Positions 1 to 8,722 of a stretch of 64,000 nucleotides of DNA are shown here, in pieces. The position numbers and the translations under genes are program-made. Within the stretch, counting starts at the first letter, position 1. Each line of letters opens with the position of its first letter. The DNA lies in the NCBI GenBank assembly GCA_031417835.1, contig JANOWJ010000205.1, positions 1-64,000 of the forward strand, read 5' to 3'. The stretch is from JADJLQ01 sp031417835 (GTDB lineage: Bacteria > Bacteroidota > Bacteroidia > Chitinophagales > Saprospiraceae). The notes below the pieces were generated by a model, which made no database searches, was not told where the DNA came from, and saw nothing but the letters and a program-made list of their open reading frames with translations.

Positions 1-645
1 CGAAGCAATGACCATGAATAGCGAATCAGATTTTTAGAGTACGTTATCGTGTAGTTGAACTCTTTTCACCCTAGTTTGACATATCCGAAGTCCAGACAAA
101 GTGTAGAAATACAGTTAAAAACGATAAGCTTCTCCGAAGCAATGACCATGAATATCGAACCAGTCTTTTTTAGAGTACATTTTTGTGTATTTGAATTCAT
201 TTCACCTGTGTTAAACTTCTGCGAAGTCTTATCCCAGGAAAACATTAAATTTCTCAGGAGCTAGGGTAGGTGAATAAAGAATCTCTTTTTTTACAATGAT
301 CCATATCTATTTAAAAGCTTCAAGATTTAGTTGTGGATGGAACAATCTGTTTTGAGGAATCGGCATCGGAGATGCCTAACCTTTGTAACCAAAAAACACC
401 CAGGAATCACGGGCTTCGGAGAAGCTCAACAGAACCCGGCTTGGGCCCGAAAATGGTGTAAGGGCCAGCCGCACGAAATCATGCTACCGAGGCTGATAGG
501 AATACAAAAACAAAAACGGCGTTACTTAGCTGCCCTACGAAAATCATTCACAAAATAACCAGGCCTTACAGAAGCCGGCTTTCCAGTCCCCTTCTATTGA
601 CAGCCATTAGATTTTGAGGTGCACAAAGAAATACCGCTGGTTGCT
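1..645. repeat. Long direct repeat, copy 1 (643+ bp, left end open)
   Basis: This copy aligns with 902-1547 at offset 901, changing to 902 after a one-base deletion near position 586. The copies differ by scattered substitutions. Copy 1 probably begins before the window. It contains small palindromes of the form CTTC-N3-GAAG at 128-140, 215-227, 362-376 and 413-425, and at 522-645 a fragment of the neighbouring solute-binding protein gene. Small ORFs inside it (55-264, 331-558) are not credible genes: they have no recognisable motif and follow the repeat rather than coding constraint. Confidence 0.85.
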
Positions 646-1328
646 AAAGGGGTTTAGAGCTAGTAGTTTTCCTCAAGCTTGAATAATCAGTTAAACTTCT
701 CCGAAGTCATGACCATGGATGGATATGGACTTACAAATATTAAGCTTCTCAGAAGCTGGGTTAGGTGAAAAAAGAGTCATTTGTTTTTTAAAGTAATCTG
801 CGCTATAGTTGAGCGAGTTTGAGTCTAGTAACCTCCGAAGCTTTATGCTTCCCCGAAGTTTTATATCGGATGGTTATGTACTTACAAACGGTAAGCTTCT
901 CCGTAGCAATGACCATGAATAGCGAATCAGTTTTTTAGAGTACGTTATCGTGTTGTTGAACTCTTTTCACCCTAGTTGGACTTCTCCGAAGTCCTGACTA
1001 AGTGTAGATATACAGTTACAAACGTTAAGCTTCTCCGAAGCAATGACCATGAATATCGAACCAGTCTTTTTTAGAGTACATTTTTGTGTATTTGAATTCA
1101 TTTCACCTGTGTTAAACTTCTGCGAAGTCTTATCCCAGGAAAACATTAAATTTCTCAGAAGCTAGGGTAGGTGAATAAAGAATCTCTGTTTTTACAAGGA
1201 TCTATTTATATTCAAAAGCTGCAAGATTTAGTTGTGAGTGGAACAATCTGTTTTGAGGAATCGGCTTCAGAGAAGCCTAACCTTTGTAACCGCAACACAC
1301 CTAGGAATCACGGGCTTCGGAGAAGCCC
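128..1328. repeat. Array of short CTTC-N3-GAAG palindromes
   Basis: Perfect or near-perfect short inverted repeats with a three-base loop occur at 128-140, 215-227, 362-376, 413-425, 695-707, 743-757, 979-993, 1029-1041, 1116-1128, 1263-1277 and 1312-1328, plus a damaged one near 896. Loops are TCC, TGC, TCA, GGA or AGA. Several are embedded in a longer unit that repeats with a period of about 134 bp (893 and 1027), followed by a motif like CAATGACCATGAAT. It resembles a REP-like or hairpin-RNA array. Function unknown. Confidence 0.7.
522..645 (-). pseudogene. Duplicated 3' fragment of family 5 solute-binding protein
   Basis: The reverse strand reproduces about 40 C-terminal codons of the gene at 1423-3159, including the same stop codon position (522-524). 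A one-base deletion relative to the intact gene, around 586, breaks the frame, and there is no upstream part. It is a passenger in the direct repeat and cannot be a functional gene. Confidence 0.85.
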
Positions 1329-1547
1329 AACAGAACCCGGCTTGGGTCCGAAAATGGTGAAAGGGACAGCCGCACGAAATCATGGTACCGACTCTGATAG
1401 GAATACATAATCAAAAATGGCGTTACTTACCAGCTCTGCGAAAATCATTCACAAAATAACCAGGCCTTACTGAAGCCGGCTTTCCAATCCACCTTCTATT
1501 GACAGCCATTAGATTTTGAGGTGCAAAAAGAAATACCGCTGGTTGCT
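902..1547. repeat. Long direct repeat, copy 2
   Basis: Second copy of the repeat at 1-645. Its right end lies inside the 3' part of the solute-binding protein gene; the match stops abruptly after position 1547, where copy 1 continues into unrelated sequence. Palindromes are at 1029-1041, 1116-1128, 1263-1277 and 1312-1328. The hairpin at 1263-1277 differs from its copy-1 equivalent (362-376) by a paired change in both arms. The simplest reading is a segmental duplication that included the end of the gene. Confidence 0.85.
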
Positions 1548-3159
1548 CTTCATATATCTTTTGTTGCAATTGTTTGTACAAATCCATCCGCCTAGCTCCA
1601 GGCTCGCTATGTCGGATGTTATGGATGATGCTATCGGTAGCCGGATTGCCAAATCCAGTATAGTTTTGTCCATCATTAGAGTAGCTTTCGCTGTGCCAAT
1701 ACGCATAGGGATCATCGGGACCTGGATATTGGCTATCTGCTAAAGCCGCCAATTCAAAATCATGTGCACGCAATTGTTCCAAAATAAGATGGATCGGTTT
1801 TGCAATGATTTCTATAGCAACGCCAGCTTTTTTAGCCTGCTCTTGCAGATGTATTGCGATCCGTTGGGCGAGGCCACCCGGGGTGACCAATATCCTCAGT
1901 TTTAATTCTCTTTTTTTGCCGGCTACTGTTTGATCTCTAATTCCATTTTTATTGGCATCCTTCCAGCCACTTTCCTCCAGGAGTATATTGGCTTGCTCGG
2001 GGTCAAAGGATAAAGGAGCAAGCGTATGATCATAATAGGATTTTGATGGTTGGAATGGTGTGGTGATTCGATCAGCATAACCTTGGAACAAACCATTTTT
2101 TAATTGATCCAGATCAAGCAGATGAGCAATGGCCCGTCGAGTCCTTTTATCCTGCAGCAAGGGGCTTTTATTATTCATAGTTAGGTATAGGTATCTAAAA
2201 GCCGGTCCGGACATAAATTGGACTTTGGATTGTAACACACTGTCTTCGGTAAGTGATTTGAAGATAGCCGGGCTGATATCCGTGGAGATCACATCCAGCA
2301 GTCCCTCCTTAAGTGCTGATACCGCATTGGCTTCTTCGGGTATAATGCGATACACGATTTCGTCAGGATAACTCGCAAAGTTGACTGCACTATCTTTCAA
2401 TGTTGCGCCCCACCAGTTAGACTTTCGTTTGATACGGATGTATTGATTCGTCACCCATTGATCTATGATATAAGGACCGCAACCTGAGGCTCGCTCTCTC
2501 CCAAAAGAAGGATCCGCAAAGTTAGTTGCAAACTGCATGGCATTTTTAGCAGTGGTGGATTGAGTATCTTCTGGTTGCAAATGTTTTAAAGCAGACCAAG
2601 ACAACGATTTTAAAAGGTGGGTGGAGTCGTAGACGGACTCTTGTAGTACAAAATTATTAGTAAAGGATTGTTCGTCCAAAAAGTAATTATCATCCGTCCA
2701 GAATATAAGCTCTTTTGGATCGGAAGTCAGCTCTATACTGTCTATAGGGAAGATCACACCGCGTTTGCCCTCCGCTTTGACATATGGATTGAGGATTGAT
2801 TTTAATGTAAATGATACATCTGATGCCAGCACTGGACTACCATCATCCCAACGGGCTATATCCCTGATCCGTATTTTATAACCGATCATATTCCCATTAG
2901 TCAAGATGGTAGCTGCTTTGTCCGTCAGGATATTTTTATAATCCTGCGTATACGGATCAAAATCCATGAGGGGCAAAAAGAGTAGATTCTGTACGGTAGC
3001 GGCTATAGCTGTATTCGACAATACCGGATTAAGTTGATCGGGTTCACGGGGTATTCGTACAGATAGACTATCTTGTTGTGTTGGAAGGTCCTGTTTACAA
3101 TGGGCTAAAACAATAGCGATCCCTAAACATAGGAAAATGTTACGCACGGTATTATTCAT
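1423..3159 (-). CDS. Peptide/nickel-type ABC transporter substrate-binding lipoprotein (SBP family 5)
   Basis: Predicted 578-residue extracytoplasmic binding protein of the OppA/DppA class (SBP_bac_5). I chose the start at 3159 rather than the longer frame to 3285: the shorter form begins with a clean lipoprotein signal (hydrophobic stretch, then LAHC with the acylated Cys), and the longer one would run into the divergent gene at 3226. The family signature is visible near the N-terminus (REPDQLNP, then RWDDGSPVLASDV) with a later GPYII. No permease or ATPase genes sit next to it, so the transport partner is not visible. Such lone lipoproteins are common in Bacteroidota. The last ~125 bp lie in the direct repeat and are duplicated at 522-645. 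Substrate unknown. Confidence 0.85.
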   Translation of the reverse strand: MNNTVRNIFLCLGIAIVLAHCKQDLPTQQDSLSVRIPREPDQLNPVLSNTAIAATVQNLLFLPLMDFDPYTQDYKNILTDKAATILTNGNMIGYKIRIRDIARWDDGSPVLASDVSFTLKSILNPYVKAEGKRGVIFPIDSIELTSDPKELIFWTDDNYFLDEQSFTNNFVLQESVYDSTHLLKSLSWSALKHLQPEDTQSTTAKNAMQFATNFADPSFGRERASGCGPYIIDQWVTNQYIRIKRKSNWWGATLKDSAVNFASYPDEIVYRIIPEEANAVSALKEGLLDVISTDISPAIFKSLTEDSVLQSKVQFMSGPAFRYLYLTMNNKSPLLQDKRTRRAIAHLLDLDQLKNGLFQGYADRITTPFQPSKSYYDHTLAPLSFDPEQANILLEESGWKDANKNGIRDQTVAGKKRELKLRILVTPGGLAQRIAIHLQEQAKKAGVAIEIIAKPIHLILEQLRAHDFELAALADSQYPGPDDPYAYWHSESYSNDGQNYTGFGNPATDSIIHNIRHSEPGARRMDLYKQLQQKIYEEQPAVFLFAPQNLMAVNRRWIGKPASVRPGYFVNDFRRAGK

Positions 3160-3225
3160 AAAATGGTTAAACCAGCAAGGATAATTCGTTGTTAAAGGTA
3201 AACGATTTCGGCAGATCGAAAAAGA

Positions 3226-4140
3226 ATGAAAAAAACAATTTTGATCAGTGGCGGTAGTGGTATGATCGGTCTGAAAGTGGCTCAATTGCTTTCGGAACGC
3301 GGCTATGGCATCCGATTACTGACACGAAAAAAAAATATCCAAGTACCCTGGGATCAATTTCTTTGGAATCCGGAGAAACAATACCTGCAGGCTGAGGCTT
3401 TGGATCAGATCTTTGGGGTCATCCATCTGGCAGGTGCATCCATTGCTACCAAGAGATGGACTGTTGACCGCAAACAAGTATTAAAAAATAGTCGGATTCA
3501 GTCCTTGCGCTTTTTAGTAGACCAGGTCAATGATCTCGTCATCAAACCTAAGGTGTTTATATCGAGTTCAGCTATAGGTATATATGGGCATAGACCGAAG
3601 GAGACGCTAGTGGAGTCCTCTGAACCTTCTCATCAAGGTTTTCTAGCCCAATTATGCCTTGAGTGGGAGGCAGAAATGGTCCGCCTGCATGCTACCGTAA
3701 GGCAATCGATCATCAGGATCGGACTGGTCTTGAGTATAAAAGATGGTATCCTGGCCCAATCCATTAGTCCGGCTCGCTGGGGACTTGCTCCACTGTTCGG
3801 GTCTGGAGATCAGACTTATTCCTGGATCCACATCAGCGATCTGGCCCGGATATTTCACCATATTATTAAGTATAGGGATTCACACGGGGTATATAATGGC
3901 ACTGCCCCACATCCTGTGACTCAAAAGATATTCACCCAATCGATTTGTAAGACGCTGGATAGACCTGCTCTTCCGATACCGGCACCCCGATGGATGCTGC
4001 AGTTGGTTTTAGGAGAATTCGCTGATGCTTTGTATGAGTCTCAGATGGTTATGCCTGAAAAATTAATTCTGGAGGGTTTTGAATTTGCGTTTCCGACCCT
4101 TGGCCCGGCTTTAATTAGTCTTATTAGAGATAAGCTATAG
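3226..4140 (+). CDS. TIGR01777-type SDR epimerase (YfcH/SDR39U1-like)
   Basis: A 304-residue NAD(P)-binding protein of the extended short-chain dehydrogenase family. The Rossmann glycine motif GGSGMIG is at residues 9-15, followed by HLAGASIATKRW and a SSSAIGIYG segment, both typical of the TIGR01777/YfcH family, and a C-terminal DUF1731-like part. The substrate of this family is not established. It starts 66 bp from the divergent binding-protein gene, so the short region 3160-3225 must hold both promoters. Confidence 0.88.
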   Translation: MKKTILISGGSGMIGLKVAQLLSERGYGIRLLTRKKNIQVPWDQFLWNPEKQYLQAEALDQIFGVIHLAGASIATKRWTVDRKQVLKNSRIQSLRFLVDQVNDLVIKPKVFISSSAIGIYGHRPKETLVESSEPSHQGFLAQLCLEWEAEMVRLHATVRQSIIRIGLVLSIKDGILAQSISPARWGLAPLFGSGDQTYSWIHISDLARIFHHIIKYRDSHGVYNGTAPHPVTQKIFTQSICKTLDRPALPIPAPRWMLQLVLGEFADALYESQMVMPEKLILEGFEFAFPTLGPALISLIRDKL

Positions 4141-4189
4141 ACTTATTAGAGGTCATCCAGACCTGCTAGCCATATGATACCTTTGGGTC

Positions 4190-4903
4190 ATGGATACCCA
4201 CCTACATCATGACCATCACATCGAGTCCCATCTCAAAAGCTCCCAAAGTCTCTCCGATATCGTGATCGGTATGAGCGATGGGCTCACCGTACCTTTTGCC
4301 CTTGCTGCAGGATTGAGTGGGGCTGTTGACTCGAGCAAGATTATATTGATAGCAGGTGTTGCAGAGATTGCGGCGGGGTCTATCGCTATGGGCTTAGGTG
4401 GCTATCTCTCTGGTCGTACGGCTCAAGACCACTACCAAAGTGAGCGTGCCAGGGAGTATCACGAAGTAGAGCATTTGCGAGATCGCGAGTTAGAAGAAAC
4501 CAAAGAATTTTTTGCTGGACTGGGATTGAGTAAAGACCTTCAAGATCAAGCCACTACACAGATTGCTCAAAATCCGGATCGATGGGTAGACTTTATGATG
4601 AAATATGAGCTTGGATTAGATGAACCCGATCCCCGACGGGCTACTAAAAGTGCCCTGAACATCGGACTATCATACGTGGTAGGCGGTGTCATCCCATTGA
4701 GCCCATACTTTTTTATAGAGGATACGATCGATGCATTAAAGTATTCTGCAGTAGCTACCTTAATTTGCCTTTTTGTATTTGGTTATTTCAAAAGTAAAAT
4801 CACCGGTATCCATCCACTCAATGGAGCGCTTAAAGTCATGGCGATCGGTGCCGCTGCAGCAGCAGCTGCCTTTGGTTTAGCTAAATTATTCGGAGGTTTG
4901 TAA
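4190..4903 (+). CDS. VIT1/CCC1 family metal transporter
   Basis: A 237-residue membrane protein with the CCC1/VIT1 pattern: a His-rich N-terminus, then SDIVIGMSDGLTVPFALAAG in the first membrane segment, a second segment ending GSIAMGLGGYLSGR, an acidic helical cytoplasmic domain with REYHEVEHLRDRELEE, and three C-terminal membrane segments. In plants and yeast the family moves Fe(II)/Mn(II) into vacuoles; in bacteria export or detoxification of iron or manganese is the usual inference. It follows the epimerase gene by 49 bp and may be cotranscribed. Confidence 0.9.
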   Translation: MDTHLHHDHHIESHLKSSQSLSDIVIGMSDGLTVPFALAAGLSGAVDSSKIILIAGVAEIAAGSIAMGLGGYLSGRTAQDHYQSERAREYHEVEHLRDRELEETKEFFAGLGLSKDLQDQATTQIAQNPDRWVDFMMKYELGLDEPDPRRATKSALNIGLSYVVGGVIPLSPYFFIEDTIDALKYSAVATLICLFVFGYFKSKITGIHPLNGALKVMAIGAAAAAAAFGLAKLFGGL

Positions 4904-4969
4904 AAAGTGGCGAGTTATATATATTTTTAAGGCATCGGTTGTATGTATACAAAAACGCGCCTTTAGATC

Positions 4970-6355
4970 ATGTCCACATCAGCTCCCCTTCGGCTTAAGG
5001 CCCTCCAAGCCCTGTTTTCCGAATGTAGTGTATTACCTCTGGTTTTTTTTAGAATCCTTTTTGGCTTTCTGCTATTCATGGAGACCTTCGTGTATCTCGC
5101 CAAAGGTTATGTGAAATCACATTGGATGATCCCGGTACACAATTTTACATTAAAGCCATTTGATTTTATTCGACCCCTGGAGGGTCAGGGCATGATCATC
5201 CTGTTTGTGATCCTCGGCATGTTAGCCGTGTTTATTATGTTGGGTTTGTGGTACAGACTCAGCATTATTGCTTTTTTTATATTGTTTACTTATGTTTTTT
5301 TAATCGAACAAGCTTATTATTTAAATCACTTTTATCTCATTAGTTTATTGTCCTTTGTGATGATCTTCCTTCCGTTGCATCAGTACGGTTCATTGGATAA
5401 TCGATTGGGACTGCGACGACCGCTCCCTATGGCGCCGATATGGTGCCTGTGGGTACTGCGAGGTATGATTGCAATACCCTATTTTTTTGGAGGGATCGCC
5501 AAAATCAATGCTGATTGGTTACGCGGTCAACCTATGACGCTATGGATTCAAAAAGAAGCAGACTTTCCGCTCCTGGGTGGTTTGTTTCAGCATGACTTCA
5601 CCGGCCTCTTTATGTCGTATAGCAGCTTATTGCTAGATCTATTGATCGTACCTGCATTGCTCTGGAAAAAAACCAGAATGCCCGCTTTTATGTTGATCAC
5701 TCTTTTCCACTTGATGAATGCAAAGTTGTTTGCCATTGGGATTTTTCCCTGGCTGATGTTGGGCTCATCCTTATTGTTTTTCCCACCAGATTTTTTTGTT
5801 TCGGTCTGGAATAAAGTAACCGGCCAAAAACCAGTATCAGTAAAGCCCATTTCAAAAACTCAATCGGGTCAACCTTTATCTAGCCGGCAAAAAATGATCC
5901 TTAGCTGTGTCGTATTGTGGTTTCTGATCCAATGCATCATACCATTACGGCATTTTGTTATACCAGGCCATGTGCTTTGGACAGAGGAAGGCGAGCTCTA
6001 CTCCTGGTCTATGAAACTTAAAGATAAAAGAGCGACCGGTACATTTACGATTATGAATAAAAAATCTGGCGAAAAAAGAGACTTGCCGATCGCCAACTAC
6101 ATTACTCGTCGCCAACAGGCCATTATGCTTTTTAAGCCCGATATGATCTGGCAATTTGCTCAACTAGTGAATAATAAATATAAAGCCAATGGAGTCGATG
6201 TAGCCTTATATGGCCAGATCAGTGTTTCCCTTAATGGCCGACCATATCACCCTTTTATAGATCCTAATGTAGATCTGATCGCTGCACCGCGGCCTGGTCG
6301 GGGTGCCCCATGGATACTGCCCTTTAATAATCAATTACCTTCACCTCAAAAATAA
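4970..6355 (+). CDS. HTTM-domain membrane protein, paralog 1
   Basis: A 461-residue polytopic membrane protein of the HTTM/vitamin K-dependent gamma-carboxylase-like family. Conserved landmarks are an N-terminal RILFGFLLFMET, then YLNHFYLISLL, an IAKINADWLRGQPM segment and FHLMNAKLFAIGIFPW, followed by a soluble C-terminal part containing RHFVIPGHVLWTEEG. A paralog with the same landmarks is at 25010-26569. Bacterial members are mostly uncharacterised, and carboxylase activity should not be assumed. Pyrophosphatase starts 5 bp downstream, suggesting one transcript. Confidence 0.85.
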   Translation: MSTSAPLRLKALQALFSECSVLPLVFFRILFGFLLFMETFVYLAKGYVKSHWMIPVHNFTLKPFDFIRPLEGQGMIILFVILGMLAVFIMLGLWYRLSIIAFFILFTYVFLIEQAYYLNHFYLISLLSFVMIFLPLHQYGSLDNRLGLRRPLPMAPIWCLWVLRGMIAIPYFFGGIAKINADWLRGQPMTLWIQKEADFPLLGGLFQHDFTGLFMSYSSLLLDLLIVPALLWKKTRMPAFMLITLFHLMNAKLFAIGIFPWLMLGSSLLFFPPDFFVSVWNKVTGQKPVSVKPISKTQSGQPLSSRQKMILSCVVLWFLIQCIIPLRHFVIPGHVLWTEEGELYSWSMKLKDKRATGTFTIMNKKSGEKRDLPIANYITRRQQAIMLFKPDMIWQFAQLVNNKYKANGVDVALYGQISVSLNGRPYHPFIDPNVDLIAAPRPGRGAPWILPFNNQLPSPQK

Positions 6356-6360
6356 ACTAT

Positions 6361-6900
6361 ATGGTCTTACATCCATGGCATGAAGTCAGTCTTGGGGATC
6401 ACTGTCCTGATATCTGTTGTGGCTTTATCGAAATCTCCCGCGGCTCCAGAGCCAAGTACGAGATTGATAAAACCTCCGGGCTCTTAAAACTAGATCGGGT
6501 GCTACACTCTGCTGTCTACTATCCGGTCAATTATGGATTTCTACCGCAGACCATGCAGCAAGACGGCGATCCACTGGATGTGCTCGTCATTTCACAAGTC
6601 GATATCACCCCGCACTGTCTGGTACAATGCCGGGTGATCGGAGTGATGCGTATGACGGATCAGGGGGTGATGGACGATAAGATCATCGCTGTAGCGCTGC
6701 AAGATACCAGTGTCAATTATATCTACGATATATCAGATCTGCCGCCTCATATCGAGCAAGAGTTTATGCATTTTTTTGAGTCCTATACTTTGTTAGAGCA
6801 TAAAAAAGTGACTACTAAAAAGTTCGAATCAAAAGAGGTAGCATATGGCGTGATTCGAGAGGCTATGCGGTATTATGTGGAGGAGTGGAGTGGCAAATAA
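6361..6900 (+). CDS. ppa: Inorganic pyrophosphatase (family I)
   Basis: A 179-residue soluble pyrophosphatase that hydrolyses PPi to two phosphates and pulls biosynthetic reactions forward. Family I motifs are complete: EISRGSRAKYEIDK near residue 22, YYPVNYGFLPQT, the signature DGDPLDV with metal-binding aspartates, and DDKIIAV. Length is normal for the bacterial enzyme. It begins 5 bp after the HTTM gene and probably shares its message. Confidence 0.95.
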   Translation: MVLHPWHEVSLGDHCPDICCGFIEISRGSRAKYEIDKTSGLLKLDRVLHSAVYYPVNYGFLPQTMQQDGDPLDVLVISQVDITPHCLVQCRVIGVMRMTDQGVMDDKIIAVALQDTSVNYIYDISDLPPHIEQEFMHFFESYTLLEHKKVTTKKFESKEVAYGVIREAMRYYVEEWSGK

Positions 6901-6981
6901 AACGGGGATGGATAGATTTTTGTTAATGATCTAATGACAGTTAAATAGAAAAATCCGTTTTGAGATGGTTAAGTAAATACC

Positions 6982-7313
6982 TTGTTATTTGTCGAATTTT
7001 TAAACTCAACAGTTGATGAAAAAGGGAGCATTTCAATTCAAGAAGCCTTCACAGAGACTATAGAAAAGAAGATAGAGTATAAGCATAAGACTAAGAGAAT
7101 GCCAAGTGATAGACTGAAAGCTCAAGATTTTGTGCGAGACAGAAACATATGTAAACTTTGCGATATCACTGTTAAAGGAAACAATATTCACTTTGACCAC
7201 ATTCAAGCTTGGTCAAAAAATGGAGAGACAGTTTTAGAAAATTTGCATGTGCTTTGTCAGGGCCATATCTTGCTAAAGGAAATTTAGAATATGACCACAA
7301 ACCAAACTACTGA
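6982..7313 (+). pseudogene. HNH endonuclease, frameshifted and N-terminally truncated
   Basis: The readable frame encodes an HNH-type domain: CKLC zinc half-site, then HFDHIQAWS and ENLHVLC, which are family hallmarks. The frame then runs into a stop at 7285-7287. A reading frame shifted at about 7261-7268 restores the expected tail (LAKGNLEYDHKPNY, stop at 7311-7313); eight bases stand where nine are expected, which destroys the second Cys-x2-Cys site. There is no convincing start: the frame opens from a TTG at 6982, just after an in-frame stop. I read it as a decayed restriction-type nuclease gene rather than a working one. Confidence 0.75.
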
Positions 7314-7619
7314 TGCAGAAGACAGCAATTGATGCGACTAATCAAGTAAATGGTCTTGCCATTTATTGACAACAAATGCCTCTTACTTCACAATACAAGC
7401 AAGTCTTATTTTACGGCAATTCAACAAGTCATAGTTTGATCATATAGTAAACGGTCCATGAAAGAAATAGCCATTTAGCCTCAAAAGGATAGCTCCAATT
7501 TTGGATGTAGATTGAGGTAATTCTTCAATAGTCGGTGGCGTTACAGTTGAATGATATGCTATCCACAAAACTTACATTCCAAGAAATTAAAACATGGAGT
7601 ACTTAACATAATTATTTTG
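7314..7619. other. Non-coding gap in accessory region
   Basis: No gene is recognisable on either strand. A small inverted repeat (AAATGG/CCATTT, 7348-7364) is the only structure seen. Sequence is AT-rich, in keeping with the flanking accessory genes. Confidence 0.5.
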
Positions 7620-7627
7620 TAATTTTG
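7620..7627 (+). promoter_or_regulatory. Bacteroidota -7 box before zeta toxin
   Basis: TAATTTTG fits the TAnnTTTG consensus. It ends only 6 nt before the toxin ATG at 7634, so transcription would start at or next to the start codon (leaderless or nearly so). No clear TTG -33 element at the usual spacing. Confidence 0.4.
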
Positions 7628-7633
7628 CAATAG

Positions 7634-8218
7634 ATGGTAGATAAAAATCTATATATAATTGCTGGTTGTAACGGCGCAGGAAAAACAACTGCTTCGTTTA
7701 CTATTTTGCCAGAAATTATCAACTGTAAAGAGTTTGTAAATGCTGACGAAATCGCTAGAGGGCTTTCACCATTCCAGCCTGAAAAAGTAGCTTTTGAATC
7801 AGGTAGAATAATGTTAAAAAGAATTAATCAGTTATTGAAAGAAAATGAAAGCTTTGCATTTGAAACTACCCTAGCTACTAAAAGTTACAAGCATAAAATC
7901 ATTGAGGCGAATAAAAATGGCTATACAACAACCTTGCTATTTTTTTGGCTTGTCAATACTGAACTAGCGAAAGAGCGGGTTAAAATTCGAGTTTCCGAAG
8001 GAGGACATAATGTTGAAACAAAAGTTATTGAAAGACGATATTATAGAGGAATTAAAAACCTTTTCGAGATTTACCTCCCTATTGTTGACGGAGCATTAAT
8101 CTTCGATAATTCAAATGGAAAACACGAACTAATAGCAGAAAAAACCACTGACGGACAACTAAATCTTATTGACGAACCAAAGTTTAAAGAACTAAAAAAA
8201 ATTTATGATCACAGTTGA
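7634..8218 (+). CDS. Zeta-toxin family kinase
   Basis: A 194-residue P-loop protein. The Walker A motif GCNGAGKT is at residues 11-18, followed by VNADEIARGLSP and FAFETTL, both characteristic of zeta/PezT-like toxins; RERR-type basic residues appear near VIERRYYRG. Known zeta toxins phosphorylate UDP-N-acetylglucosamine and block wall synthesis; Bacteroidota homologs are mostly untested. A 49-residue ORF overlaps its 3' end by 14 bp and is the obvious partner candidate, although in classical epsilon-zeta the antitoxin gene comes first. It sits among broken cargo genes and has AT-rich codon use. Confidence 0.85.
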   Translation: MVDKNLYIIAGCNGAGKTTASFTILPEIINCKEFVNADEIARGLSPFQPEKVAFESGRIMLKRINQLLKENESFAFETTLATKSYKHKIIEANKNGYTTTLLFFWLVNTELAKERVKIRVSEGGHNVETKVIERRYYRGIKNLFEIYLPIVDGALIFDNSNGKHELIAEKTTDGQLNLIDEPKFKELKKIYDHS

Positions 8219-8354
8219 AGAGCAAATAGAACTTAGAAAAAAAATTTTATTAGGACTTGAAAAAGCCTATGAAAAATTGATTGAGTTCAAGCGACAAAAA
8301 AATAGTGAACTTGTTGTGATGAGAGACAACAAAATAGTGAAAATTAAACCTTAG
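8205..8354 (+). CDS. Small 49-residue protein coupled to zeta toxin, putative antitoxin
   Basis: The ATG at 8205 lies inside the last codons of the toxin gene and the frame runs to TAG at 8352-8354. The product is highly charged and helical in the first two thirds (VEEQIELRKKILLGLEKAYE) and ends in a short beta-like segment, VVMRDNKIVKIKP. Overlap with the toxin gene implies coupled translation. The antitoxin role is inferred from position, size and charge; I see no epsilon or PezA homology. Confidence 0.65.
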   Translation: MITVEEQIELRKKILLGLEKAYEKLIEFKRQKNSELVVMRDNKIVKIKP

Positions 8355-8362
8355 CAAAAGCT

Positions 8363-8722
8363 GTGAACATAATTAACCATACAAAGGACATTTATACGAT
8401 TGACAACTTTTGGACTAAACTAGAGTGTGAAGACTTCATTTCTAAAACTGAAACAATTGGCTATGAACCAGCAACAATTACTACGGAGAAAGGACAAAAA
8501 CTAGTCAAAGAAGTAAGGAGCAACGACAGAGTTATGTACTGCGACAATATCCTTGATGGCAAAATATGGCAAAATTTAAAATCTTTCGTACCAACACAAT
8601 TTGGGAATAGCAAAGCCATTGGACTGAACGAATTATTTAGGTTTTATAAATATCAAGTTGGACAACAATTTAAAAAGCATCGCGACCAAAGTTTTATTCG
8701 TAATGAAATCGAAGCAAGCTAG
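8363..8722 (+). pseudogene. 2OG-Fe(II) oxygenase (prolyl 4-hydroxylase-like), truncated
   Basis: A GTG-initiated frame of 119 residues matches the N-terminal half of P4Hc-type dioxygenases: ELFRFYKYQVGQQFKKHRDQ carries the first iron ligands (H-x-D). The sequence then breaks at about 8718-8722, where the frame falls into the body of a different (VOC) gene, so the second His and the 2-oxoglutarate-binding Arg/Lys are missing. It follows the putative antitoxin by 8 bp. Inactive by inference. Confidence 0.75.

Noticed and set aside
55..558. Two small ORFs (55-264, 331-558) in the left repeat
   Set aside because: No motif, no ribosome-binding site, and the equivalent frames in the second repeat copy are not preserved in the same way; they are by-products of repeat sequence.
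1171..1410. 79-residue ORF in repeat copy 2
   Set aside because: Its copy-1 counterpart is interrupted, so no coding constraint is evident.
1..1420. CRISPR array
   Set aside because: Repeats are long, variably spaced and imperfect, without uniform spacers or cas genes.
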